This document shows positions 1 to 7,532 of a DNA stretch of 10,937 nucleotides, piece by piece. The notes under the pieces are model-generated. The model was given only the letters and a program-made list of their open reading frames with translations, did no database searches and was not told the DNA's origin. Origin of the DNA: Candidatus Poribacteria bacterium (GTDB lineage Bacteria; Poribacteria; WGA-4E; GCA-2687025); assembly GCA_027625215.1 (NCBI GenBank), contig JAQBWJ010000024.1:1-10937 (forward strand), read 5' to 3'. The position numbers and the translations under genes are program-made. Every line of letters begins with the position of its first letter. The stretch's first letter is position 1.

Positions 1-2
1 AC

Positions 3-284
3 TCGGTGTCGCTCTCGTCGCAACTTGTTTCGCCCGATGAAAGCGCCGACCAGACGGCGATCCGCCGTGAAATGGGGAACATCCTTCGAGCCGCATTGGA
101 CGCGCTTCCTGAACGGGAACACCGCGTGTTGTTGTGGAGATACGGCATCGATTCGGAAACGTACACACTGGATGCCATCGGCAGCAAACTGGGCATCAGT
201 CGTGAACGGGTTCGCCAGTTGGAACAACAAGCGTTGAAACGCATCCGGTGTTCCGAAGCGACCGCCGTGTTGTCTGCTTGCTGA
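3..284 (+). CDS. Sigma-70 family RNA polymerase sigma factor, C-terminal part (region 4), 5' truncated by window
   Basis: The reading frame is open to the left edge, so this is the 3' end of a longer gene. A GTG at 6 exists but is probably internal. The visible ~93 residues contain sigma region 4: the LPEREHRVLLWRYG segment (region 4.1), then the helix-turn-helix TLDAIGSKLGISRERVRQLE followed by QQALKRIR (region 4.2), which recognises the -35 element. The match is to primary-type (RpoD/RpoS/SigA-like) factors rather than ECF or sigma-54. After the HTH the protein ends in a short tail (CSEATAVLSAC) instead of the usual LRxFLxD-like ending of housekeeping factors, which hints at a group 2 (alternative primary-like) sigma; this is inference. 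The stop is TGA at 282-284, and the next gene begins about 35 bases later, close enough for co-transcription. Confidence 0.9.
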   Translation, partial: SVSLSSQLVSPDESADQTAIRREMGNILRAALDALPEREHRVLLWRYGIDSETYTLDAIGSKLGISRERVRQLEQQALKRIRCSEATAVLSAC

Positions 285-303
285 CTCGGTAGGAAGAGAC
301 ATC

Positions 304-310
304 GAAAGGG
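304..310 (+). promoter_or_regulatory. Ribosome binding site deciding start at ATG 319
   Basis: GAAAGGG lies 8 bases upstream of ATG 319. For the upstream in-frame GTG at 310 the same purine run overlaps the codon, so it could not serve that start. This favours translation from 319. Confidence 0.5.
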
Positions 311-318
311 TGCAACGA

Positions 319-1473
319 ATGATTCGGTACGCACTAAAACTGGGCTTATCCGGCGCACTCGCGTTGGCACTCTTTGGCGTGAGTTCGACCGTCGCTAAAG
401 GCGAGCCGTTTTCGTTAAGCGAGGAAAACGGCAAGTACGTGGTCGAAGCGGGTTTCAGAGTCGAGGCGACAACGAAACTCGCATGGGAGGTGTTGACCGA
501 CTACGAACGCATCCCCGAGTTCGTGGAAAGCGTCCAGTCGAGCAAGGTGAAGGAACGGAAACCCGATTCGTTACGGCTCGATCAGGAGTTGAAAGCGAGC
601 TACCTATTCTTCACCAAGCAGTCGAAAGTGTCGTTGCGAGTCGTCGAGAAACGCCCGACGACCATCTCATTCAAAGATGAATCGAGAAAGAGTTTTGATA
701 TCTACGTTGGATCGTGGACGATTGCGCCGAACAAAGAACATGCCGGCAGTGTGAACGTCACGTACCAACTCACCGCGAAGCCCAACTTTTCCGTTCCCAG
801 CACTATCGTCAGCATCATCTTCGAGAAAAAGGCGAAGGAGTTGCTCGACGGGGTGCAGGCGGAGATCGTTCGGCGAAAGACGGTCATCCACCCGACGGGT
901 GAACTGGTGCTGGAAGGAACCTCGACGCTTCACGGTTGGTCGTCCAAAGCGACTCAGATTCAGATGTGGCTCCACGTTGTGAACGCGAAGGACGGCACGA
1001 CGACGGTCGTCCGCGATCTGGACAAATGGCGCGAGGTCGTATCGAACAATCTTCCCGTGTTCTGTGAAGTCGTGATCCCGGTGAAGGGGATGATCTCTGG
1101 CGAGGGCAAACTCGACGAAAAATTGAACGACGCGCTGAAATCCGAAGAGCACCCGTCGATTCGATTCCGCATGAGTGAGTACGCGATTCGTCGCGGTTCG
1201 GAAGATGGTGACGTGGCGGACGGCATTCCCGTACGCGCCAAAGGCAAGTTGGTGATCGCGGGGAAAGAGAAATCCGTCGAGTTGGACATCACCGTTCGGT
1301 TCACTGAGACGGGGGTTCGGATTCAGGGCTCGAAGGCTCTGTTGATGACTGAGTTCGATGTGGACCCGCCAAAATTGATGGGCGGCATCATCAAGGCGCA
1401 CGACCCAATTACGATTCGCTTCGATCTTGAAGCTCCATTGACGGTTTCAGTCGGAAACACCGTCACTAACTAG
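319..1473 (+). CDS. Exported SRPBCC (START-like) / YceI-like two-domain protein
   Basis: This 384-aa protein has an N-terminal signal or anchor sequence (residues ~1-27: basic start, then LGLSGALALALFGVSSTVAKG). Residues ~45-188 form an SRPBCC/polyketide-cyclase-like domain of the COQ10 type (VEATTKLAWEVLTDYERIPEF, then DIYVGSWTI and a C-terminal helix KKAKELLDGVQAEI). Residues ~193-376 resemble a YceI lipid-binding barrel (GTSTLHGWSSKA, GEGKLDEKLNDALKSEEHP, KGKLVIAGKEKSVELDI). Both folds bind hydrophobic ligands such as isoprenoids in known families; the ligand here is unknown. ATG 319 is preferred over GTG 310 because GAAAGGG (304-310) is well spaced from 319 but abuts 310. The stop lies 19 bases before the porin start, so the two are very likely one operon. 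The domain calls are from motif memory; the YceI half is the more certain. Confidence 0.82.
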   Translation: MIRYALKLGLSGALALALFGVSSTVAKGEPFSLSEENGKYVVEAGFRVEATTKLAWEVLTDYERIPEFVESVQSSKVKERKPDSLRLDQELKASYLFFTKQSKVSLRVVEKRPTTISFKDESRKSFDIYVGSWTIAPNKEHAGSVNVTYQLTAKPNFSVPSTIVSIIFEKKAKELLDGVQAEIVRRKTVIHPTGELVLEGTSTLHGWSSKATQIQMWLHVVNAKDGTTTVVRDLDKWREVVSNNLPVFCEVVIPVKGMISGEGKLDEKLNDALKSEEHPSIRFRMSEYAIRRGSEDGDVADGIPVRAKGKLVIAGKEKSVELDITVRFTETGVRIQGSKALLMTEFDVDPPKLMGGIIKAHDPITIRFDLEAPLTVSVGNTVTN

Positions 1474-1492
1474 CAACGAAAGGCAAACGACC

Positions 1493-2803
1493 ATGTCGTT
1501 TCTCAAAAGGTTCTCGATCATCGCCGCGGCGGTCATGGGTGTCGCGTCAACCGGAATCGCAGCTCAGGAAAACGACGACCGACGGTTCGATGTTAACATC
1601 TCCGGCAGAACGCAGATGTACGGCTTCGCTCAGATGGTCGAAGACGATTACAACAACGACGCGCGGTTGTATCTCTATCTCAAACAAGCGCGGTTGGCGT
1701 TCGACGGCAAATACGAGCAGTACGGGTACCGCGTCGAACTCGCATACGGCGGTGAAGACGAAGTGCGCGCGCCGAATCCGGGCGTCTCGTTGAACCTGTT
1801 GGATTTCCGATTCGATATCCCGGTGACCGAATCAGGCTCCACGTCAATCAACGTCGGTCAGTTCAAAGTCCCGTACAGCCGCGAAGCGTTGTCCCGTTCC
1901 GACCGTTTCTACTTTGCGGATCGGTCGATCCAACATCTTGGGTTCCAAGTCGGAAGAGATGTCGGCGCCGCGTTGAGTTCCCGTACGGGCAACCTCGTCG
2001 CCATCGCCGGTGTGTTCACCGGTGGGGGTCGAGATGTTCCCGAACGGTTCCTGCCGCAAGCGATCGGCTTCCCGCTCGTCGTGTTGCGAGTCGGATATGA
2101 TTCGGGCGTTGATACCGATCTCTTCGCGTTGGAACAGTCCGGCAAAGGGAGCGCATCGAGCGGCGTCGCGGCGTACGTCAACGCGACCTTCATCCGTGAT
2201 TCGAGCATCGGTCACACGACCGTGTTGAACGTAAAGACCGCCGAAAAATCGCTTCTCGGCAACAGCAATTGGAACCCGTTCATCGGTCAGCGTCCGCTGG
2301 ATCGAGGCGACTTGTGGTTCGTCGGCGCCGATGTGGCGTACAAGACGATCCTCAACGGGAACCTCCACGTCGATGCGGAAGCGGAATTCAATCACGGGAA
2401 GTACGAGAACGAATACGGCTCGGTTGATCTGACCGGCGGTCGGGCGCAAGTCGGCGTTCGCAACGCACCGTTCGGGTTTGCGCTGCGGTACGCCTTTCTC
2501 AGCCCGTCCATGGACTTCACCGTCGGAGGACTTCCGATCACGGGGGACGGGTTGATTCATGAAATCACGCCCGCCGTGACCTATCAGTTCAACGACGCGC
2601 CCCGTACGAAGTTCGTCGTGGACTTCCCGATACTGATCGACGTTCCCGTCGTGATGGAGAACGGTGTCGGCGCTTACGTGCTGACCGAACAACCGGACCA
2701 GACGACGATCATCGCCGCCAAAGACCAAGACGGCAACTCGACCGGGTCCGTGAATCGGCAGACCGTCTATGAGGCGCGACTGTTGATTCAAACCTCCTTC
2801 TGA
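1493..2803 (+). CDS. Outer-membrane porin, OprO/OprP (phosphate-selective porin) type
   Basis: This 436-aa protein has a Sec signal peptide (FLKRFSIIAAAVMGVASTGIAA, split here as residues 4-13 and 14-24, probable cleavage after A24 before QEN). The mature part shows alternating hydrophobic/polar beta strands rich in Tyr and Gly and ends in Phe (RLLIQTSF), the standard signal for BAM-mediated outer-membrane insertion. The segment GQFKVPYSREALSRSD (122-137) followed by FADRS is typical of OprO/OprP-like porins, in which a strand/loop carries GxFKxPxSxE. Length is in the usual 400-450 range for a 16-strand porin. Family membership does not establish phosphate selectivity, and no run of lysines in a constriction loop was recognised. 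AAAGG (1479-1483) sits 9 bases before the ATG. The gene follows the SRPBCC/YceI gene by 19 bases and is followed by a hairpin. Confidence 0.85.
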   Translation: MSFLKRFSIIAAAVMGVASTGIAAQENDDRRFDVNISGRTQMYGFAQMVEDDYNNDARLYLYLKQARLAFDGKYEQYGYRVELAYGGEDEVRAPNPGVSLNLLDFRFDIPVTESGSTSINVGQFKVPYSREALSRSDRFYFADRSIQHLGFQVGRDVGAALSSRTGNLVAIAGVFTGGGRDVPERFLPQAIGFPLVVLRVGYDSGVDTDLFALEQSGKGSASSGVAAYVNATFIRDSSIGHTTVLNVKTAEKSLLGNSNWNPFIGQRPLDRGDLWFVGADVAYKTILNGNLHVDAEAEFNHGKYENEYGSVDLTGGRAQVGVRNAPFGFALRYAFLSPSMDFTVGGLPITGDGLIHEITPAVTYQFNDAPRTKFVVDFPILIDVPVVMENGVGAYVLTEQPDQTTIIAAKDQDGNSTGSVNRQTVYEARLLIQTSF

Positions 2804-2821
2804 GACGTAGAACGGCAATCC

Positions 2822-2855
2822 GAACGACCCGCGCTGCTCTATGGGCGGGTCGTTC
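2822..2855 (+). terminator. Hairpin downstream of the porin, possible terminator
   Basis: GAACGACCCGC (2822-2832) and GCGGGTCGTTC (2845-2855) are perfect 11-base inverted repeats around a 12-base loop, starting about 19 bases after the porin stop. Its position and GC-rich stem fit transcription termination or 3'-end stabilisation. No T-run follows (next bases ATCGACAGG), so it is not a classical intrinsic terminator. Confidence 0.5.
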
Positions 2856-2864
2856 ATCGACAGG

Positions 2865-2978
2865 ATGATGTCTTCGGATAAGAACCTCGAGCAGTTGGCT
2901 GATGAACTTACGCCCGGCGGTATCTTGCCAGACCAAACGACGAACCCTCTCCTCTCCGATGGACAGGTGACCGAATGA
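2865..2978 (+). CDS. Possible small ORF (37 aa) overlapping the next gene by ATGA
   Basis: A 37-codon frame starts at tandem ATG codons (2865, 2868) and encodes a hydrophilic peptide containing SSDKNLEQLADELTPGG and ending SDGQVTE. It stops at TGA 2976-2978, which overlaps ATG 2975 of the following gene as ATGA, a classic translational-coupling arrangement. Third positions are about 60% G/C, similar to the neighbours. AGG at 2862-2864 is too close to the first ATG to be an ideal ribosome site and is only marginally spaced for the second. The product has no recognisable domain. It could be a leader peptide coupling translation of the 362-aa protein, a genuine small protein, or chance. Confidence 0.3.
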   Translation: MMSSDKNLEQLADELTPGGILPDQTTNPLLSDGQVTE

Positions 2979-4063
2979 ACGGCTTGGTATCATTCTTTTT
3001 TCAATTCAGGATAAAAGAGTCGTCTGTCGTGGTATTCGTGGATCGCCAATTGACGGAGAAGATCGTCCTTCGCGTCGTCGATGATGCGAGACGGCGCGGC
3101 GATCATCCCATGTCGGACGAATACCACGACGCAACCGTGAACTTCTACGATCTCCCGAAACGCGATCGCGCCAGCGCGTTCGACACGCTTCATCGGGATA
3201 TGTTCGACCGGTTCGGTTTTCCGTCGCTCGTCAAGGAGCTGTTGGACGACTTCCCGATATTGCGCGAGCAAGTCGGCAGCGTGTTGATCGGCTCCGCGTC
3301 GTCGGGCAAAGACGAATCGGTCGACCTCGATACCGGCGTGAACCACACCGATCGGAAGCGACGCATCGGCATGCGTCTTCAGCCGGAGCGTTTCATTGAT
3401 CTCATTCGTCTGCGCCAACGGCTACGTGTCGAATGGCTCCAACTGCAAGACACGATTGACCCGACGTTTCAGTACGACACGTCTCAGCGATGGGATGATC
3501 TTCCGCCGATGGAACAGAATATCCTCCGCGACCGCTACGGAGCTCTCTGGAACATCGCGGTTGAGGGCAGACTCGCGCGTCAGTTCGGCGAAAACGAGCG
3601 CGCGCGCATGAACCTACTCGATCAGTTCAACCGGCTCTATCGCAAACATCCGGACAACGTGAGAGACGTCGTTTTCCAACGGTTGTGGGACGAAGGCGTG
3701 ACACCGCACCCGTCGCTGGTCGCGTTGACGGAGAATCGTCGCGCGTTCGGCGAATTCTATTCCGGTAGGTCGGTTGAATCGCTGTCCGACGAACGGGAGC
3801 AGGACATTTCCGAGGAAATCGTCCCGAACGTCGGCGACCCTTGCCCACTCTGTCGCTTTCCAACCTATCGCTGGGTGATTCGGGCGGCTACTCTCAACGG
3901 TGAGGGCGCGAAGACGGTCGGAGTCGGTGAAATCTTCGAGCGTATTCAAGCGGAACATCCGAACTGGAAGCCGGAGTACGGTGTCTGCGAACGGTGCTAT
4001 GAGCGTTACGAACTGCTGTCCACGGTTCCACCACAGAGCGAGAGGGCGCAACAATGTCGATAA
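2975..4063 (+). CDS. Uncharacterised protein with C-terminal CxxC/CxxC (probable zinc) domain, first gene of the NXR-like operon
   Basis: This 362-aa protein (from ATG 2975) matches no named family I can assign. Residues ~60-280 look helical and charged, with many Arg/Asp/Glu and no membrane segment or signal peptide, so it is probably cytoplasmic. Residues ~288-345 carry two paired cysteines, CPLC (C290, C293) and CERC (C338, C341), inside CPLCRFPTYRW and WKPEYGVCERCYERYE, consistent with a four-Cys zinc ribbon. The 3' end overlaps the catalytic-subunit start by 10 bases (ATG 4054, stop 4061-4063), so it belongs to this operon; a role in cofactor or Fe-S assembly, or in maturation before Tat export, is inferred. 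Start choice is uncertain: 2975 has AGGTGA (2965-2970), but the first ~18 residues (SFFFQF...) look atypical. GTG 3029, preceded by AAAAGAG, and ATG 3110 (MSDEYHD) are alternatives. Confidence 0.75.
   Translation: MNGLVSFFFQFRIKESSVVVFVDRQLTEKIVLRVVDDARRRGDHPMSDEYHDATVNFYDLPKRDRASAFDTLHRDMFDRFGFPSLVKELLDDFPILREQVGSVLIGSASSGKDESVDLDTGVNHTDRKRRIGMRLQPERFIDLIRLRQRLRVEWLQLQDTIDPTFQYDTSQRWDDLPPMEQNILRDRYGALWNIAVEGRLARQFGENERARMNLLDQFNRLYRKHPDNVRDVVFQRLWDEGVTPHPSLVALTENRRAFGEFYSGRSVESLSDEREQDISEEIVPNVGDPCPLCRFPTYRWVIRAATLNGEGAKTVGVGEIFERIQAEHPNWKPEYGVCERCYERYELLSTVPPQSERAQQCR
2984..3014 (+). promoter_or_regulatory. AT-rich patch, possible promoter for the oxidoreductase operon
   Basis: An unusually AT-rich stretch for this region contains TTGGTA (2984-2989), a T6 run (2996-3001) and AGGATA (3008-3013), 18 bases after TTGGTA. 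This is a loose -35/-10 pair; the -10 is poor. If it is a promoter, the downstream gene would have to start at GTG 3029 or ATG 3110 rather than 2975. The alternative is that these bases simply code for the N-terminus of the 362-aa protein. Confidence 0.2.
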
Positions 4064-7000
4064 CCCGTCGTGAGTTCCTACAAGCGGCAGGCGTTGGGGT
4101 CGGCGCGGCGACGCTGACGGGCGCAATCGGCAACCTACGCAATCTGCGGCAGATCATTACAATCGACAACCCCCTTTCGTATTACCCGAACCGTGATTGG
4201 GAGGACATCTACCGCGACCAGTATCGGTACGACCGCACATTCACATGGGTCTGCTCGCCGAACTGCACGCATCAATGTCGTCTGTTGGCGTTTGAACGGA
4301 ACGGGGTCGTGACGCGCATCGAGCAGGCATACGATGTTGATCGGTACAAAGACCTCTACGGGAACCAAGCGACCGTCAGTTGGAACCCGCGCGGTTGCAA
4401 CAAAGGGCTCTCCTTCCACCGACGGCTCTACAGCCCGTACCGACTCCGGCATCCGGTCATCCGCAAAGGATGGAAACAATGGGCGGACGACAGGTTCCCC
4501 TATCTCACCGAAGAACTCCGGACGAGATACAAATTCGACGCGCGCGGTTCGGATGAACTGATCCGCGTCGAGTGGGATGACGCGTTCCGATACATAGCTG
4601 GCGCGCTGACGAACATCGCCAAGACCTATAGCGGCGACGAGGGCGCCAGGCGGCTCGCCGAACAAGGTTACGAGCCGGAAATGATCGCCGATATGGAGGG
4701 TGCCGGGACGCGGACGCTCAAGTTTCGCGGTGGCATGGGTTTGCTCGGCGTGACAGGCAAATACGGGATGTACCGACTTTGCAATTCTCTCGCGCTGCTC
4801 GACGCCCGGATTCGTGGGACGGATGAACACACCGCGAAAGCGGGTCGTACCTGGTCAAACTACACATGGCACGGCGATCAAGCACCCGGTCACCCATGGG
4901 TTCACGGTCTGCAAGCCGCCGACTGTGATTTCAACGACCTGCGTTCTTCCAAACTGATCGTCATGTCCGGCAAGAACCTCGTTGAGAACAAGATGGCGGA
5001 TGCCCACTTCTTCGTCGAGTGCATGGAGCGCGGGGCGAAGATCGTCGTCATCAGCCCCGAGTACGGTGCGCCGTCCACGAAGGCGGACTACTGGATTCCA
5101 ATCCGCCCAAACAGCGACACCGCGCTTTTCTTGGGCATCGCGAAGTGGATCATCGACAACAAGAAGTACGATGCGACGTTCGTCAAGCAGTGGACGGATT
5201 TCCCGCTACTCGTCCGCACGGACAACTTGAAGCGGCTCCGCCCTCAAGACATCTTTCCAGACTACGTCCTGAAAGACATCTCGAAAGGTCCGAGCTACAC
5301 CGAACACGGTTTGAAAGAAGATCAGCGCATCAAAGTCGGCGACTTTGTCGTATGGGACACGCGGACGAACTCTCCGGTGGCGATCACCCGCGACGACGTG
5401 GGCAACAACCTGCCGGAACAGCGGATTGACCCGGCGCTCGACGGCACGTTCACCGTGACGGATGTTAACGGCAACGAGGTTGAAGTGAAGACTCTCTTCG
5501 AGATGTACCGTGTGCATCTTGAAGAGTTCGACCTAGATACGGTGCACGAGATCACTCATGCGCCGAAGGACCTGATCGTCCGCTTGGCAGAGGATCTGGC
5601 GACAATCCAACCCGCCGCGATTCATCAGGGCGAGGGGATCAACCACTGGTTCCACGCGACATTGGTCAATCGCGCGACCTATCTCCCGATGATGCTCACG
5701 GGGAACATCGGCAAACGTGGCGCGGGCGTCCTTGCTTGGGCGGGCAACTACAAAGCCGCGCTGTTCCAGGGATCGGATTGGTCGGGACCCGGCTTCAAGG
5801 GTTGGGTCGCGGAAGACCCGTTCCACCTGAGCCTTGACGAGAGTACGCACGGCAAGGACATTCACGCGCACGCCTACTTCAAGGACGAAGAACCCGCGTT
5901 CTGGAATCACGGCGACAAACCGCTCGTTGTGGACACGCCGAAATACGGTCGCAAGGTGTTCACGGGCAGAAGCCATATGCCGACGCCCACGAAGTCGATC
6001 ATCTTCAACAACGTGAACCTGTTGAATAACGCGAAGCACGCCTACGACATGCTCAAGAACGTCAATCCGAAAGTCGAATTGATCGTCTCGTTCGACATTC
6101 AGATGACCTCCTCCATCGAGTACGCCGACTTCGGGCTGCCTGCGAATTCGTGGTTGGAGTTCGAGGGGTTGGAGATTACGGCGGCATGTCAAAATCCGTT
6201 TCTGCAAATCTGGGGTGGTCGGGACAACGCGGTCACGCCTCTGTTCGACAGCAAGGACGACATCGAGATTCTCGCGGGCATCGGACGCGCGTTGGCGAAG
6301 GAGGTGGGCGACACACGCATCGCGGATATGTGGAAGTTCGTCAACGAAGGCAACCGCAACGTATACATCCAGCGGTTGCTCGACTCCTGCACAACGACCG
6401 CAGGCTACCAACTGGACGACATCATGTCCGGTAAGTACGGTGAACCCGGCGCGGCGATGATGCTGTTCCGCACCTACCCGCGCATCCCGTTCTGGGAACA
6501 GATGCACGACGATGTGCCGTTCTACACGGATCACGGACGGCTGGCGGCTTACAGCGATCTGGACGAAGCGATTGAGTACGGCGAAAACTTCATCGCTCAC
6601 CGCGAAGGTCCTGAGGCGACGCCGTACCTCCCGAACGTCATCGTCAGCCGCAATCCGTACATCCGACCTGACGATTACGGTATTCCGCTCGACTCGATGG
6701 GTTGGGACGAGCGCTCCATCCGCAACGTGAAAATGCCTTGGGCGGACGTGAAGAATACGACGAACCCGTTATGGCAAAGGGGTTATCAATTCTACTGCCT
6801 GACACCGAAAACCCGCCACCGTGTTCATTCCCAGTGGTCGGACGTGGACTGGCACCTCATCTGGGATTCGAACTTCGGCGACCCCTACCGAATGGATCGT
6901 CGAATGCCGGGGGTCGGCGAGCAGCAGTTGCACATCAACCCGCAGGCGGCGAAGGACATGGGTATCGAGGACGGCGACTACGTCTACGTCGATGCGAACC

Positions 7001-7518
7001 CCGCTGACCGTCCCTATCGCGGTTGGCGACCGGACGATCCGTTCTACCGCGTGTCACGGCTGATGCTGCGCGCCGTCTATAACGGGGCTTATCCGTACAA
7101 CACGGTGATGACGAAGCACGGCTCCTTTCTCGCAACGGAACGGAGTGTGAAAGCGCATGAGACGCGCAAAGACGGACGGGCATTGTCGCAGAAGACCGGG
7201 TATCAGTCGAGTTTCCGGTACGGGTCGTACCAGAGCATCACGCGCAACTGGCACATGCCGATGCACCAGACCGACACGCTGTTCCACAAGAGTAAGGCGT
7301 CGATGAGTTTTCTGTTCGGAGGCGAAGCCGACAACCACGCCGTCAACACCGTCCCGAAAGAAACACTCGTGAAAATCACAAAGGCGGAAGACGGCGGACT
7401 CGGCGGGAAGGGCGTTTGGAATCCTGGCAAGAAGGGGTTTGCGCCGGACGACGAGGACGACTTCATGAAGCAGTACCTCGCCGGTTCATTGGTGAACGTC
7501 GCGAAGCCGAAGGTCTGA
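4054..7518 (+). CDS. nxrA: Molybdopterin oxidoreductase catalytic subunit, nitrite oxidoreductase / nitrate reductase alpha type (NxrA/NarG-like), Tat-exported
   Basis: This 1154-aa type II DMSO-reductase-family subunit is expected to bind Mo-bisPGD and interconvert nitrite and nitrate, or reduce another oxyanion, in the periplasm. A Tat signal (TRREFLQAAG, residues 4-13, then a hydrophobic stretch) opens it. The FS0 [4Fe-4S] site is C67-x3-C71-x3-C75 (CSPNCTHQC) plus C115 (NPRGC). D275 in TWHGDQAPGHP aligns with the NarG Asp222 region, the Mo ligand that marks this family. The segments KDLYGNQAT, FHRRLYSPYRLRHPVIRKGW and VENKMADAHFF, and the length, fit periplasmic NXR better than membrane-bound NarG (~1240 aa). 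The C-terminal pterin-binding domain begins around residue 910. The gene overlaps the upstream gene by 10 bases, with GAGAGGG (4040-4046) as ribosome site, and its stop merges into the next ribosome site. Reaction direction is not decidable from sequence, so the symbol is by homology. Confidence 0.88.
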   Translation: MSITRREFLQAAGVGVGAATLTGAIGNLRNLRQIITIDNPLSYYPNRDWEDIYRDQYRYDRTFTWVCSPNCTHQCRLLAFERNGVVTRIEQAYDVDRYKDLYGNQATVSWNPRGCNKGLSFHRRLYSPYRLRHPVIRKGWKQWADDRFPYLTEELRTRYKFDARGSDELIRVEWDDAFRYIAGALTNIAKTYSGDEGARRLAEQGYEPEMIADMEGAGTRTLKFRGGMGLLGVTGKYGMYRLCNSLALLDARIRGTDEHTAKAGRTWSNYTWHGDQAPGHPWVHGLQAADCDFNDLRSSKLIVMSGKNLVENKMADAHFFVECMERGAKIVVISPEYGAPSTKADYWIPIRPNSDTALFLGIAKWIIDNKKYDATFVKQWTDFPLLVRTDNLKRLRPQDIFPDYVLKDISKGPSYTEHGLKEDQRIKVGDFVVWDTRTNSPVAITRDDVGNNLPEQRIDPALDGTFTVTDVNGNEVEVKTLFEMYRVHLEEFDLDTVHEITHAPKDLIVRLAEDLATIQPAAIHQGEGINHWFHATLVNRATYLPMMLTGNIGKRGAGVLAWAGNYKAALFQGSDWSGPGFKGWVAEDPFHLSLDESTHGKDIHAHAYFKDEEPAFWNHGDKPLVVDTPKYGRKVFTGRSHMPTPTKSIIFNNVNLLNNAKHAYDMLKNVNPKVELIVSFDIQMTSSIEYADFGLPANSWLEFEGLEITAACQNPFLQIWGGRDNAVTPLFDSKDDIEILAGIGRALAKEVGDTRIADMWKFVNEGNRNVYIQRLLDSCTTTAGYQLDDIMSGKYGEPGAAMMLFRTYPRIPFWEQMHDDVPFYTDHGRLAAYSDLDEAIEYGENFIAHREGPEATPYLPNVIVSRNPYIRPDDYGIPLDSMGWDERSIRNVKMPWADVKNTTNPLWQRGYQFYCLTPKTRHRVHSQWSDVDWHLIWDSNFGDPYRMDRRMPGVGEQQLHINPQAAKDMGIEDGDYVYVDANPADRPYRGWRPDDPFYRVSRLMLRAVYNGAYPYNTVMTKHGSFLATERSVKAHETRKDGRALSQKTGYQSSFRYGSYQSITRNWHMPMHQTDTLFHKSKASMSFLFGGEADNHAVNTVPKETLVKITKAEDGGLGGKGVWNPGKKGFAPDDEDDFMKQYLAGSLVNVAKPKV

Positions 7519-7523
7519 GGAGG
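7517..7523 (+). promoter_or_regulatory. Strong Shine-Dalgarno merged with the stop codon of the catalytic subunit
   Basis: GAGGAGG overlaps the TGA stop (7516-7518) of the upstream gene and sits 9 bases before ATG 7533. It sets the start of the 118-aa protein; a longer open frame extends upstream (to ATG 7416) but lies inside the catalytic-subunit gene. Confidence 0.7.
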
Positions 7524-7532
7524 CAATACATC

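Noticed and set aside
1844..2857. Long minus-strand open frame of 337 codons opposite the porin
   Set aside because: It is Arg/His/Asp-rich antisense translation, a typical shadow of a GC-rich gene, and the porin on the plus strand has a signal peptide and a C-terminal Phe.
2925..2953. TTGCCA at 2925 as a -35 element
   Set aside because: No -10-like hexamer occurs 16-18 bases downstream; the sequence there is C-rich.
5533..6600. Minus-strand open frame of 355 codons inside the catalytic subunit gene
   Set aside because: It is fully covered by a recognisable plus-strand molybdopterin oxidoreductase; no ribosome site or domain was seen on the minus strand.
4054..7518. Assignment as membrane-bound cytoplasmic NarG
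   Set aside because: The protein has a Tat signal, Cys instead of the NarG His at the first FS0 position, shorter length, and is followed by a TorD-like chaperone and a c-type cytochrome rather than NarJ and NarI.
7416..7532. Upstream extension of the 118-aa protein from ATG 7416
   Set aside because: It overlaps the 3' end of the catalytic subunit gene and gives an Arg-rich shadow translation; ATG 7533 has a strong Shine-Dalgarno.
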